Source of the DNA: Xenorhabdus anantnagensis
GTDB taxonomy: Bacteria > Pseudomonadota > Gammaproteobacteria > Enterobacterales > Enterobacteriaceae
Assembly (NCBI RefSeq): GCF_028598555.1
Contig: NZ_JAQRFN010000026.1
Span: 1 to 47,626, forward strand
Direction: 5' to 3'
DNA: 47,626 nt
Shown: positions 1 through 7,704 of the stretch, piece after piece
Position numbering within the stretch: position 1 is the first letter of the stretch
Layout of the letters: every line of letters begins with the position of its first letter
Made by a program: the position numbers and the translations under genes
The notes under the pieces: model-generated
Databases searched by the model: none
What the model saw: only the letters and a program-made list of their open reading frames with translations
Told to the model about the DNA's origin: nothing

Positions 1-2247
1 GCACAGTTCAAACTGGGCTTTGCCAACCGAACGCTCGCTTACCGCCTGCCGCCCAGTAAGCAAAAGGCCGGCGCAGAGATCCGCCGCCGTCTGCAAGCGG
101 TTGGCGTGCTGCGGGAGAACGGGCGTGAACATCTGCGCGGTGCGCTGGTTGTGCCGGTGATGGGTACGCAGGGGCAAATCCATGAACTGTACGGACGCAT
201 GATCAGTGATGATCTGCGGGCATCAGTCGTTCGCCATCTATACCTGCCGGGGGCACATCAAGGCGTCTGGAATGAAGCGGCGCTGGGTGCCTCCAAGACA
301 CTTATCCTGTGTGAATCGCTGATTGATGCGATGTCGTTCTGGGTCACCGGGCAGCGCCATGTCACGGCGGCCTATGGTGTGCATGGTGTCACCGCGGATC
401 ACTGGCAGATCTTTGAACAGCACGGCATTAAACAGGTGCTGATCGCCTTTGATAATGATACAGCGGGCAATGAGGCGGCGGTGAAACTGGCGGCAGCGCT
501 GGTTGCCAAAGGCATCACGCCGCTGCGTGTGGTGTTCCCGCCGGGCAGGGATGCGAACAGCTACCTGTGCCAGATGGCCGAACCGGAATCCGCCTTTGCC
601 CTGCTGATTGAAGGCGCGGTGCCGATGCAGGACGTGGCGGGCATGGTGGCGCTTGAACGCCAGACACCTGAGCCAGAACCCGCTTCCCCTTTAGCCGCTG
701 AACCCGCGCCCCGCGTGACGCCGAATGTGGTGTGTGAGTCCGGCGACAATGGCGAGTTGCTTATCTCAGTCGGCACACTGCAATGGTGTCTGCGCGGCAT
801 GAGTACGGTGAAAGCAGGCGCGGCGGCGATGAAACTCAATGCGCAGGTGCTGGACACGCAAAGCGGCATGCTGTTCGCTGACGGGATTGATCTGATGAGC
901 GGACGCTCACGCAACAGTTACGCCCGCATGGCTGCTGCTGAGCTGGGCTTAACCGAAGGCGACCTCCGGCGGGTACTGGGACAGGTGTTACTGGCGGTCG
1001 AACAGTGGCAGCAACAGCCAGTGGACACCGCCCCCAACGTACCGGAAATGGGGATCGCAGAACGGGAAGCGGCACTGGCGTTATTGCAAGAACCGTACCT
1101 GACAGCCCGTATTACCGCTGACTTAGCCGCCTGTGGTGTGGTCGGCGAATCCACTAACTTACTGGCTGGCTTTTTGGCAGCGGTAAGCCGAAAGTTACCC
1201 AAACCGTTAGCCGTCCTGATCCAGAGCAGCAGCGCCGCGGGAAAGAGCAGCTTAATGGAGGCGGTGCTCAACCTGATCCCGCCAGAAGAACGTATCCAGT
1301 ACAGCGCCATGACCGGCCAGAGTCTGTTTTATCTGGGGGAAACCAATCTCCAGCACAAGATTTTAGCGATAGCGGAAGAAGAAGGTGTGCGGCAGGCGGC
1401 TTACGCGCTCAAGCTGTTGCAGTCAGACGGTGAGCTGATAATGGCGAGTACGGGCAAGGATGAAGCGACCGGAAACCTCGTCACCAAAAGCTATACCGTC
1501 AAAGGCCCGGTGATGCTGATGTTAACCACGACCGCCATCGATGTGGATGAAGAACTGCTCAATCGCTGTCTGGTGCTGACGGTCAACGAATCCCGCGAAC
1601 AGACCGAAGCCATCCATGCGGTGCAGCGCCAGAAACAGACGCTGGAAGGCTTATTGGCTGAGAACGAGCGCGACTATCTCACCATGTTGCACCAGAACGC
1701 CCAGCGGTTGCTGAAACCGCTGAATGTGGTCAATCCGTATGCTCACCAACTGACCTTTATGTCAGACAAAACCCGCACCCGCCGCGACCATATGAAATAT
1801 CTCACGTTGATCCAGAGCATCGCGTTGTTGCACCAGTATCAGCGGGAAATCAAAACGGCAGCGCATCGCGGCAAGACACTGGAATATATCGAAGTCACGA
1901 AAGACGATATCCGGCTCGCCAATCAGTTAGCGCATGAAATTTTAGGCCGGACGCTGGACGAAATGCCGCCACAAACGCGCAAGCTGTTGCTGTTGATCCA
2001 ACAGATGGCGCGCGCAATGGCATCGCGAGGTCAGCAAACGCTGCGGGAAGTGCGCTTTACCCGGCGGGATATCCGCGATTTTACCCAATGGAGTGACAAT
2101 CAGCTTAAAGTGCATTGCCAGCGGCTGGCTGAGATGGAATACCTGCTGATCCACGGCGGCAGTCGCGGGCATCTGCTGCAATACGAACTGCTGTGGGACG
2201 GCGAGGGTGACAGCGCCCACTTAAGCGGCCTGATCGTACCGGTATGA
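1..2247 (+). CDS. TOPRIM primase/helicase-like protein, 5'-truncated by the window
   Basis: The reading frame is open from base 1, so the true start and probably an N-terminal CHC2 zinc finger lie outside the window. The first ~45 codons (FKLGFANRTLAYRLP, then the GRxHLRG and LYGR motifs) look like the region before a TOPRIM domain. TOPRIM motifs follow: LILCESLIDAMSFW for the catalytic glutamate and LIAFDNDTAGNEAA for the DxD. The C-terminal half carries a P-loop (SSAAGKSS) after QSS and a following acidic stretch (AIAEEEG), as in superfamily 3/AAA-type helicases. The likely role is priming and unwinding of mobile-element DNA. It is followed by a repeat cluster and a tyrosine recombinase gene on the same strand, suggesting one replication/recombination module. 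GC-rich compared with the Rhs region downstream. Family assignment is from motifs; the element name is not known to me. Confidence 0.75.
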   Translation, partial: AQFKLGFANRTLAYRLPPSKQKAGAEIRRRLQAVGVLRENGREHLRGALVVPVMGTQGQIHELYGRMISDDLRASVVRHLYLPGAHQGVWNEAALGASKTLILCESLIDAMSFWVTGQRHVTAAYGVHGVTADHWQIFEQHGIKQVLIAFDNDTAGNEAAVKLAAALVAKGITPLRVVFPPGRDANSYLCQMAEPESAFALLIEGAVPMQDVAGMVALERQTPEPEPASPLAAEPAPRVTPNVVCESGDNGELLISVGTLQWCLRGMSTVKAGAAAMKLNAQVLDTQSGMLFADGIDLMSGRSRNSYARMAAAELGLTEGDLRRVLGQVLLAVEQWQQQPVDTAPNVPEMGIAEREAALALLQEPYLTARITADLAACGVVGESTNLLAGFLAAVSRKLPKPLAVLIQSSSAAGKSSLMEAVLNLIPPEERIQYSAMTGQSLFYLGETNLQHKILAIAEEEGVRQAAYALKLLQSDGELIMASTGKDEATGNLVTKSYTVKGPVMLMLTTTAIDVDEELLNRCLVLTVNESREQTEAIHAVQRQKQTLEGLLAENERDYLTMLHQNAQRLLKPLNVVNPYAHQLTFMSDKTRTRRDHMKYLTLIQSIALLHQYQREIKTAAHRGKTLEYIEVTKDDIRLANQLAHEILGRTLDEMPPQTRKLLLLIQQMARAMASRGQQTLREVRFTRRDIRDFTQWSDNQLKVHCQRLAEMEYLLIHGGSRGHLLQYELLWDGEGDSAHLSGLIVPV

Positions 2248-2253
2248 TCGGCG

Positions 2254-2372
2254 CAAGTTGGACTGAAAACAACGCAAGTTGCCCCCAAGTTGGGGTCAAG
2301 TTGGTCTCAAGTTGGGACAGGCAAAATGGCTATCAGGCCACAGCCAGACAAGGCTGACAGCTCGCAAGTTGG
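2254..2372. repeat. CAAGTTGG repeat cluster (iteron-like)
   Basis: Six copies of CAAGTTGG (one ends GC) start at 2254, 2275, 2286, 2297, 2308 and 2365. Four of them are spaced exactly 11 bp apart and the first is 21 bp upstream, so all five lie on the same face of the helix. They sit between the primase stop (2247) and the recombinase start (2466). Phased short repeats next to a primase gene suggest a replication-initiator or regulator binding site; that role is inference. Confidence 0.7.
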
Positions 2373-2465
2373 ACAAAACGAAAAATCACTGTTCCGGCAA
2401 CACACTAAAATACTCCCGCCATCCCGTACTGCCGGATCGCTTCCATAACAAAAAGGACAATCCGC

Positions 2466-3539
2466 ATGACTCTCTCACACGACAACGCACTGATAACGCT
2501 GCGCCAGCAACTGCTGGCGTATCTGGATACACTGACGGCACAGGGACGTACCAGAAAAACGCTGGAAGCCTACCGGGAACGGCTGTTACCGTTCGTGGAC
2601 TGGTGCGAACAGCGCACCGTGCAGTATCCGGCTCAGGTGACGCTGGGGTTGCTGGAAAGCTGGCAGCATTATCTGCGCAGTTACCGCAAGGCTGACGGTC
2701 AGCCGTACAGCAATAACAGCCAGCGCGACCGTCTGAGTACGTTACGGATCTGGTTCCGCTACTTGCTGCAACGCCACCACATTCTCTACAACCCGGCCGA
2801 GCAACTGGTGTTGCCGAAAGAAGAAAAGCGGCTGCCTGCCCAGATCCTGAGTGAACGGGAAACCACGCAGGTGCTGGACAGCCTTGACGACCAGAGTCTC
2901 TTGGGGCTGCGCAACCGGGTGATGCTGGAAATCCTCTGGAGCAGCGGCATCCGGCGTATGGAGCTGCGCCAGCTCCGGTGGGGGGATATCGACGTCGAAC
3001 GCGGGGCGGTGGTGGTCAATCAGGGCAAAGGCCATAAAGACCGGGTGGTCCCCATCGGTGAGCGGGCGCTAAGCTGGCTGACACGTTATCTGGTGCATGT
3101 CCGGCCCCAGTTGGCCGCGCAATATGACAGCGGCTACCTGTTTATCTCGCAAAAGGGCAGGCCGCTCAGTCCGGGGCACCTGACACACATCGCGGGCAAG
3201 GCTATCCGGCAGCAGGCACAACTGGACAAGCCGGGTGCCTGCCATCTGTTCCGGCATTCAATGGCAACCCAAATGCTGGACAACGGGGCCGATATCCGCC
3301 ATATCCAGGCGATGCTGGGACACGAAAAACTCAATACCACCCAAGTGTATACGCGGGTCGCTATCGGGCACTTAAAGAAAGTGCATAAGCAAACCCATCC
3401 GGCCGAGCGTGACCCTCAGGCATTGCCGGAAGCCGACAAGCCTACCGAACCGCCGGAGAGTGGCTCAGACCGTGCCAGCGGAAAACCGGATGCCGAGCCG
3501 AAACTCCAGCGTAGCGGACAGCCCGCTCCTCCCCGTTAA
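2466..3539 (+). CDS. Tyrosine-type site-specific recombinase (XerC/D-like)
   Basis: A 357-residue protein with an N-terminal SAM-like core-binding domain (about 1-110) and a C-terminal catalytic domain. The visible catalytic set is R in SSGIRRMELRQL, K in NQGKGHKDR, HLFRH (H-x-x-R), LGHEKLNTT (GH) and the nucleophile Y in TQVYTRV. The ribosome site AAAGGA precedes the ATG by 8 bases. The last ~50 residues after the nucleophile are a charged, Pro-rich tail not needed for catalysis. It cuts and rejoins DNA through a 3'-phosphotyrosine. Location directly after the primase gene and before two dif-like sites makes it the probable enzyme that acts on those sites. Whether it serves an integrative element or a multicopy mobile sequence cannot be decided here. 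Confidence 0.88.
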   Translation: MTLSHDNALITLRQQLLAYLDTLTAQGRTRKTLEAYRERLLPFVDWCEQRTVQYPAQVTLGLLESWQHYLRSYRKADGQPYSNNSQRDRLSTLRIWFRYLLQRHHILYNPAEQLVLPKEEKRLPAQILSERETTQVLDSLDDQSLLGLRNRVMLEILWSSGIRRMELRQLRWGDIDVERGAVVVNQGKGHKDRVVPIGERALSWLTRYLVHVRPQLAAQYDSGYLFISQKGRPLSPGHLTHIAGKAIRQQAQLDKPGACHLFRHSMATQMLDNGADIRHIQAMLGHEKLNTTQVYTRVAIGHLKKVHKQTHPAERDPQALPEADKPTEPPESGSDRASGKPDAEPKLQRSGQPAPPR

Positions 3540-3673
3540 GTTAGCTGGCGTTCAGTGCGGGGGCAGACCGTGGCCGGACTGCCCGTCGGCCTCAGTGTCT
3601 GCGGGGGTACGTGGGCCATGGGCGGCCTGAACAACCGTGTCCCCGTTGAGTCGGTGCAGGCCGCCCAAAGCCC

Positions 3674-3707
3674 ACTCAACATAATGTGGGGGAATTATAC
3701 GCCACTC
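3674..3707 (-). other. dif-like recombination site, imperfect copy
   Basis: Read on the minus strand it has an XerC-like arm GTGGCGTATAA, a 10-base centre TTCCCCCACA and an XerD-like arm TTATGTTGAGT. The arms match E. coli dif arms at most positions, but the spacer is 10 bases rather than 6. It lies inverted relative to the better site at 3752-3779, just downstream of the recombinase gene. Could be a degenerate or accessory site. Confidence 0.5.
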
Positions 3708-3751
3708 ACCGAGCCGCCCCGCCGCCCGTCAACGGCATCGGTGAGCGGTTC

Positions 3752-3779
3752 GCAGCGTATAATTGACATTATGTCTGCG
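3752..3779 (+). other. dif-like (XerC/XerD-type) recombination site
   Basis: Two 11-base arms, GCAGCGTATAA and TTATGTCTGCG, flank a 6-base centre TTGACA, the exact architecture of chromosomal dif and plasmid pdif sites. CGTATAA is the usual XerC-arm core and TTATGT the XerD-arm core. With the inverted partner at 3674-3707 it forms a long imperfect inverted repeat about 105 bp across. Likely the crossover site of the adjacent recombinase, or a site that borrows host XerCD. Confidence 0.6.
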
Positions 3780-4526
3780 CCCCCACTTATCGGCATCGCA
3801 GGGTGCACCGCACAAGGCTTCGCCTTCTGCTGTCGGTATCTGAGCACTGCCTCGGCAAACACCGAGCCAATCTTAAGCACCGTGCCCCGTTCCGGCAAAA
3901 ACAGCGTCCTCTTTAGCTTCCTTGCCTTGCTCAGGCAAACATCCCTGTAGGCAGGTCGGCCTTACGGCCTCCGTTGTTTACCTCCCCCGCCCCAACCCTG
4001 CTGCACTGGCTGTGCCCGGCTCGCAGTCGCTGCGCTCCTCGCTCGTTGCCGTGCTCGCCATCTCCGCCCCGTGCAGCCCCCGCAGGGGGCTTCCCTTGAA
4101 AACACGGTGCGGTCATGCAAAGCCGTGCTCCATCTGAAACATCAGTGATCCCGAGCGTCGCAGGGCGCCGCTTGCAGGCTCTATGCCGCCCGCACCCGCA
4201 GAACGTGCACCCACCGCCCAGACAAGCTGGTCGGCGTTCGCCCGTTGCCGAAAGTGAAAAACCGCACAAAATCAGGCTCTTCAGCCCATCACAAGGAAAA
4301 AGGGGCGCTATACTGCACAACAGCTTACAGCGGTAGCAGGGCAAAAGCGCCCCGGGGCAACATCGCAAAACAGACCAAAAGTGCGTATCGGCGTTTTAAG
4401 TTCGCGGATGTGGGCTAAACGGGTAAAAAGGGTTCTTTAATAAGCTGATAATCAAGGAAAAAATCGCTTAAAAAAGTATAACCACGTCTGAACCTTCCCT
4501 AAGACCCCATCGGGCTGCTGGGCGGC

Positions 4527-5003
4527 GTGAATCCGTATTCTTATGTGCATAATCCCACAGGTTGGGTTGATCCATATGGTTTGGCAGGTGGAGTTGGGAA
4601 TAAAGGTGATTACCTTATAACGTATCGCGGAGATACACGAAGTTTCACTGAAATTTTTGAAAAAGGATTTGAAACACGAGGACCAAGCAATGATTTGTAT
4701 CTGCACGCATTAGATAATAAAAATCCTCCAAGCAATTTTATAAGCACGACTACTGATCCGAGTAAAACTATTGGTTTTGCAACAAATTATGGAAGCCAAA
4801 GCGGGTATATGTACACCATGAAAACTAATAATGGTATAGATGTAAACAAGGTTCTAGGTTCAAAATCGCCGTATCCTGGAGAAGCAGAAATTGCAATACC
4901 CGGTGGAGTTAAATCTGAAGATATATTAGGTGCAAGAGCAGTTAATGCTGATGGAGAAATGTGGGACTATACAATTTTAAATCCAAAGAGGTATGGAAAA
5001 TGA
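4527..5003 (+). CDS. Orphan Rhs C-terminal tip: core end plus ADP-ribosyltransferase-like toxin
   Basis: In-frame core residues begin at 4503 ([27 protein letters not shown]), the hallmark end of an Rhs/YD-repeat core. They are preceded directly by an in-frame TAA, so the upstream Rhs protein is missing. GTG at 4527 is the only early start. The variable tip (~130 residues) begins YRGDTR, continues [10 protein letters not shown], then ISTTTD, and ends [11 protein letters not shown]. This R - STS - ExE order is the fold signature of cholera/pertussis/pierisin-type ADP-ribosyltransferases, which transfer ADP-ribose from NAD+ to a target molecule. As a displaced tip it is a toxin reservoir that could be swapped onto an intact Rhs protein elsewhere. 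The immunity gene overlaps its stop (ATGA at 5000). Expression on its own is doubtful. Confidence 0.8.
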   Translation: MNPYSYVHNPTGWVDPYGLAGGVGNKGDYLITYRGDTRSFTEIFEKGFETRGPSNDLYLHALDNKNPPSNFISTTTDPSKTIGFATNYGSQSGYMYTMKTNNGIDVNKVLGSKSPYPGEAEIAIPGGVKSEDILGARAVNADGEMWDYTILNPKRYGK

Positions 5004-5407
5004 CAGGCATTGATAAAAGAAAAATCAAAATAATAATAAATGGAAAAATGGAAGAAGCTGAATTGCACCTGATCACCTCTCCTAATAGAGATTGTTGTTT
5101 GAAAATATTTCATAATAATAATCAGTTAGCAGAATCAAATGATACCGACTATTTTTCATGCTTTATAGATTTGAGAAACCAATTAAAAGATATAATTTTT
5201 CTTTGCAAAGGAGCAAAAATAAATGTGTTTCCATCTGCAATGCAGAGAGATATGGGATTAGGAAAAGTGGCTTATGAGACTACATTAGGTCAGCATGGTT
5301 TACCTGAAAATATGGTTCATATATTTGATTTTGAAGATAAAGATGTTAATTACACCCCAGAAGAGCAAAGTAAATTCCATCTTCAATGGTTTGAATCGCT
5401 ACGATAA
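5000..5407 (+). CDS. Probable immunity protein for the ADP-ribosyltransferase tip
   Basis: A 135-residue soluble protein starting [15 protein letters not shown]. The ATG at 5000 overlaps the toxin stop and follows AGAGG, so this start is preferred over an upstream one in the same frame. No signal peptide or membrane segment. It reads as an alpha/beta protein with no family I recognise. Position directly after a polymorphic toxin tip, with translational coupling, is the basis for the immunity call. A Rho-independent terminator originally followed (stem arm at 5432-5443) but is now split by the IS element. Confidence 0.6.
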   Translation: MTGIDKRKIKIIINGKMEEAELHLITSPNRDCCLKIFHNNNQLAESNDTDYFSCFIDLRNQLKDIIFLCKGAKINVFPSAMQRDMGLGKVAYETTLGQHGLPENMVHIFDFEDKDVNYTPEEQSKFHLQWFESLR

Positions 5408-5490
5408 AATAACTGCTTTATGAGCTTAGATAAAGCCGGAAAGTGAAGTGACCCCCAATAGTTGGACAACCAATGACTGGGGGTTTTTTT

Positions 5491-5976
5491 ATGTCTAAAT
5501 ATAGTCGTGAACTAAAAATCATTATTGCTAAACGATGTCTGGCAGGTAACGCATCGGATAAGCTATCAGCGGAATATTCAATCTCTTCTCGACAAATTCG
5601 ATACTGGGCTCAAGTGGTTGCCATTCATGGTGATAACGCCTTTTTGCCAACGTCTCACTCTCTTTGTGCTGCAACAAAACTCCAGGCTTTAAAATTAATG
5701 TGGACAAATGATTGGTCTCTCACTCACACGAGCGCAGTTCTCAATTTAACGACCCCGGGTACCTTATCAGTCTGGCTTGATAAGTATAATGAAACCGGTA
5801 TCAAAGGGCTTGAAAGTCCTCAGCGAGGAAGACCCCCAATGAAATCACGACCTAAAATCCCGCCGAAGTCTGATGACGAAATGACAGTTGAGGAACTTAA
5901 AGAAGAATTAGCTTATTTACGTGCAGAAAATGCTGTCCTAAAAAAGTTAGAAGAGCTGGAACAGAAGAAACGCTAA
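5491..5976 (+). CDS. IS3-family transposase OrfA
   Basis: A 161-residue protein beginning MSKYSRELKI. It has two helix-turn-helix units: one near residues 20-45 (KLSAEYSISSRQIRYW) and one near 75-100 (TSAVLNLTTPGTLSVWLDKY). A C-terminal leucine-rich segment ELKEELAYLRAENAVLKKLEEL serves oligomerisation. It binds the terminal inverted repeats and, after frameshifting, forms the N-terminus of the OrfAB transposase. The slippery site A AAA AAG is at 5940-5946 in the zero frame. ATG at 5491 is preferred over the one at 5473. Confidence 0.9.
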   Translation: MSKYSRELKIIIAKRCLAGNASDKLSAEYSISSRQIRYWAQVVAIHGDNAFLPTSHSLCAATKLQALKLMWTNDWSLTHTSAVLNLTTPGTLSVWLDKYNETGIKGLESPQRGRPPMKSRPKIPPKSDDEMTVEELKEELAYLRAENAVLKKLEELEQKKR

Positions 5977-6839
5977 CTCGCAAAGAAAAAGCGTTAATTG
6001 TTTTAGCTCTTAAAAAGCAATATCCATTAAAGCACTTACTTTGTGCCATTAATCTTGCAAGAAGCGTGTTTTACTATCAGTGTCAAGCGCTTAAAAAAAC
6101 GCGTGCTTATGAACAAGAAATAGAGATGATTAAGACTATTTATCATGAGCATAAAGGTCGTTATGGCTATCGTCGCATTCATTTAGCATTGATAAAAAAT
6201 GGCTTTAAAATCAATCACAAGACAGTACAACGATTAATGGGACAATTAAACCTAAAATCCACGGTAAGGCCGAAGAAATATCGTTCTTATCGTGGAGAAG
6301 TGGGTAAAACAGCACCGAATTGGTTAGCAAGAGATTTTCACGCGACAAAACCGAATGAGAAATGGGTAACGGATGTGACGGAGTTTAAAGTGAATGAACA
6401 AAAAGTCTATCTGTCACCTATTATTGACTTATTTAATCAAGAGGTTATTGCTTACAACGTGGCGAAAAAGGCGAGTCTGCCTTTAGTGACTGAAATGCTA
6501 AAAGAGGCATTAGATAAGCTAGAGGCTCACGCTAAGCCACTGATTCACAGTGATCAAGGTTGGCAATATCGACATAGGGCTTATCAAAAGCAACTTGCTG
6601 ATAAAGATATTAAGCAAAGTATGTCGAGGAAAGGGAACTGTTTGGATAATGCGATGGCCGAAAACTTTTTTGCCTTACTCAAAACAGAAATGTATCACCG
6701 ACAGCATTTTAAAGATGCTGATGAACTGATTGAAAAGATAGAAGAATACATCGAATATTACAATACAAAACGGATTAAGGTGAAATTAAAAGGCCTAACT
6801 CCGATAGAATATCGAAATCAGGCCTTACACGCCGCTTAA
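5946..6839 (+). CDS. IS3-family transposase OrfB (rve DDE domain, made by -1 frameshift)
   Basis: This frame is entered from orfA by a -1 shift at 5940-5946 and is then open to 6839. It encodes an HTH_21-like segment (YHEHKGRYGYRRIHLALIK) and an rve integrase core with the DDE residues in TDVTEF, HSDQGWQYR and AENFFALLKTE. The C-terminal IEYYNTKRIK and LTPIEYR motifs are typical of IS3 transposases. The ATG-independent first ~40 codons (RKEKALIVLALKKQYPL) are conserved in the family and support production as a fusion. It catalyses excision and integration through a circular intermediate. All key residues are present, so the element may be active. Confidence 0.9.
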   Translation, partial: VRRAGTEETLTRKEKALIVLALKKQYPLKHLLCAINLARSVFYYQCQALKKTRAYEQEIEMIKTIYHEHKGRYGYRRIHLALIKNGFKINHKTVQRLMGQLNLKSTVRPKKYRSYRGEVGKTAPNWLARDFHATKPNEKWVTDVTEFKVNEQKVYLSPIIDLFNQEVIAYNVAKKASLPLVTEMLKEALDKLEAHAKPLIHSDQGWQYRHRAYQKQLADKDIKQSMSRKGNCLDNAMAENFFALLKTEMYHRQHFKDADELIEKIEEYIEYYNTKRIKVKLKGLTPIEYRNQALHAA

Positions 6840-6870
6840 CTAAAATGTCCAACTTTTTGGGGTCAGTTCA

Positions 6871-7126
6871 AAGATCCGTATGATCTTCCGGCTTTCTTCT
6901 TTTTTAAGAGCTGCTCAGTCCCTGCCCTTAGCTGCTTTTGTAGCCCCCCAATCAGCTCCCGCATCCTCAGCTTAATTTCACTGATTTGCTCCCGCTGGCG
7001 CTGGTATTGCTGTTTGAGGCTGTTCGTCTCGTCACTGTCGGGTATCAGCACTAAACAGCCGTTCATGATCTTAACCGTGACCGAGCCGCCAATATCAAAT
7101 CCGGCTTCTTTAAGCTATTGCTCCTT
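6871..7126 (-). pseudogene. symE: SymE-like toxin remnant
   Basis: On the minus strand the frame reads ...EQ*LKEAGFDIGGSVTV then KIMNGCLVLIP, matching the SymE pattern WL..AGF..G..V.V....G.LVI. The expected tryptophan codon is TAG at 7115-7117, a likely TGG-to-TAG change. The N-terminal part is missing, and the C-terminal end runs into the terminator and the IS right end. SymE proteins have an AbrB-like fold and act as SOS-linked toxins. The remnant lies between two Rhs tips, in opposite orientation to them. A second, shorter copy is at 7549-7620. Confidence 0.6.
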
Positions 7127-7128
7127 AG

Positions 7129-7251
7129 TTTGACTATCCAGGACATGGCACACAGTACGACTTGCCTGCGAAGGTAAAAGAATTAATTGACAATGGTTCA
7201 TTGGAAAAAGTGTCAAAAACATTAAAAGGGAAACCCATACCGTTAGATTAA
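7129..7251 (+). pseudogene. Rhs tip remnant 2 (last ~36 codons of a toxin)
   Basis: In frame up to the TAA at 7249-7251: GHGTQYDLPAKVKELIDN, then SLEKVSKTLKGKPIPLD. A stop lies just upstream (7126-7128) and there is no start, so only the toxin C-terminus survives. GxGTQY-type endings recur in the third remnant at 7624, which suggests related toxin families. It directly precedes an intact immunity-type gene at 7263, the usual tip-immunity order. Confidence 0.6.
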
Positions 7252-7262
7252 TAGGTGTATCA

Positions 7263-7499
7263 ATGAATAAAGAAGAACTGAGAAAACGTTTAAAAGAGAA
7301 TAAGATCTCATCATCATACTATTCATTAGAAGGAGGTGCTCCCGATGATAGGATCTGCCTTAGTTATGAGGATGGATATTGGCTAGTCTATCATGCAGAA
7401 AGAGGTGCGCGTAGTTGGGTAGAATCGTTTGAAAAAGAAGAAGATGCATGCCAACGTTTCTGGGAGTATGTTTCTGATATAAAAAGAGTGTATGGATAA
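7263..7499 (+). CDS. Probable Rhs-associated immunity protein 2
   Basis: A 78-residue acidic, soluble protein: MNKEELRKRLKENKISSSYY, then SLEGGAPDDRICLSYEDGYW and VYHAERGARSW. The alternation of a short helix, a Y-S-L-x-GG turn and a W-x-V-Y strand with an RG resembles small immunity families of polymorphic toxin systems (Imm59-like is my best guess, unverified). It starts 11 bases after the toxin remnant stop and ends just before a strong terminator at 7504. The immunity gene is intact while its toxin is almost gone, as expected when antidotes are kept against kin toxins. Confidence 0.6.
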   Translation: MNKEELRKRLKENKISSSYYSLEGGAPDDRICLSYEDGYWLVYHAERGARSWVESFEKEEDACQRFWEYVSDIKRVYG

Positions 7500-7503
7500 A
7501 ACA

Positions 7504-7548
7504 CAAGGCCGGAAGAGATCTCCGTGATCTTCCGGCCTTGTTCTTTTT
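7504..7548 (+). terminator. Rho-independent terminator after immunity gene 2
   Basis: Stem CAAGGCCGGAAGAGATC (7504-7520) pairs with GATCTTCCGGCCTTG (7526-7540), followed by TTCTTTTT. The same stem motif, split by the IS, lies at 5432-5443 plus 6871-6895. Each tip-immunity unit therefore ends in a related terminator. Confidence 0.85.
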
Positions 7549-7620
7549 AAGAGCGGCTCACTCCCTGCCATTAGCGGCTTTTATAATCACCAATCAGTTC
7601 CAGCTATTCCCTAGTTTGGA
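7549..7620 (-). pseudogene. Second SymE-like remnant, further shortened
   Basis: DNA after the terminator (AAGAGCGGCTCACTCCCTGC and on) is clearly similar to 6905-6965 in the first SymE remnant. It then jumps to AGCTATTCCCTAGTTTGGAT, which matches 7113-7135. The internal ~150 bases present in the first copy are deleted. No usable reading frame remains. It marks a repeated terminator-symE-tip unit. Confidence 0.5.
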
Positions 7621-7623
7621 TAG

Positions 7624-7704
7624 CCTAGTATGGGTACTCAATATGAACTTTCTGGTAAAATTGAACAGTTAGTAACAGATAGTGTTCTTAAGAGGCTTCC
7701 ATGA
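7624..7704 (+). pseudogene. Rhs tip remnant 3 (last ~26 codons of a toxin)
   Basis: The frame bounded by TAG at 7621 reads SMGTQYELSGKIEQL then VTDSVLKRLP and stops at 7702-7704. No Rhs core remains. The stop overlaps the ATG of the next gene (ATGA at 7701), the same coupling as in the complete pair at 5000. GTQYEL here and GTQYDL in remnant 2 suggest that the two lost toxins shared a fold. Confidence 0.55.

Larger units (their letters stand above)
3540..4502. other. GC-rich stretch without a convincing gene
   Basis: Apart from the two dif-like sites this ~960-base stretch holds only low-complexity, Cys/Arg-rich reading frames on both strands, with no ribosome site or domain. Several short hairpins are visible, such as AAGGC-TTC-GCCTT near 3815 and GGCC-TTAC-GGCC near 3960. 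It is probably the non-coding end of the primase/recombinase module. Composition changes sharply at about 4400, where AT-rich Rhs-related DNA begins. Confidence 0.55.
5444..6870 (+). mobile_element. Complete IS3-family insertion sequence
   Basis: Terminal inverted repeats of 25 bases match at 22 positions: the left begins TGAAGTGACCCCC at 5444, and the right reads TGAACTGACCCC inward from 6870. A 3-bp direct repeat AAG flanks it (5441-5443 and 6871-6873), so the insertion is clean. Two overlapping frames, orfA and orfB, are joined by a -1 slippery heptamer, as expected for IS3 elements. The target is a terminator stem: AAAGCCGGA on the left and GATCTTCCGGCTTT on the right pair to rebuild the original hairpin. 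Length 1427 bp. Confidence 0.93.

Noticed and set aside
3555-3950. 131-residue plus-strand frame over the dif-like sites
   Set aside because: It crosses the inverted recombination sites and hairpins and shows no recognisable protein features.
3931-4368. 145-residue minus-strand frame in the GC-rich stretch
   Set aside because: Cys/Gly/Arg-rich composition typical of a random frame in GC-rich DNA, no ribosome site and no domain.
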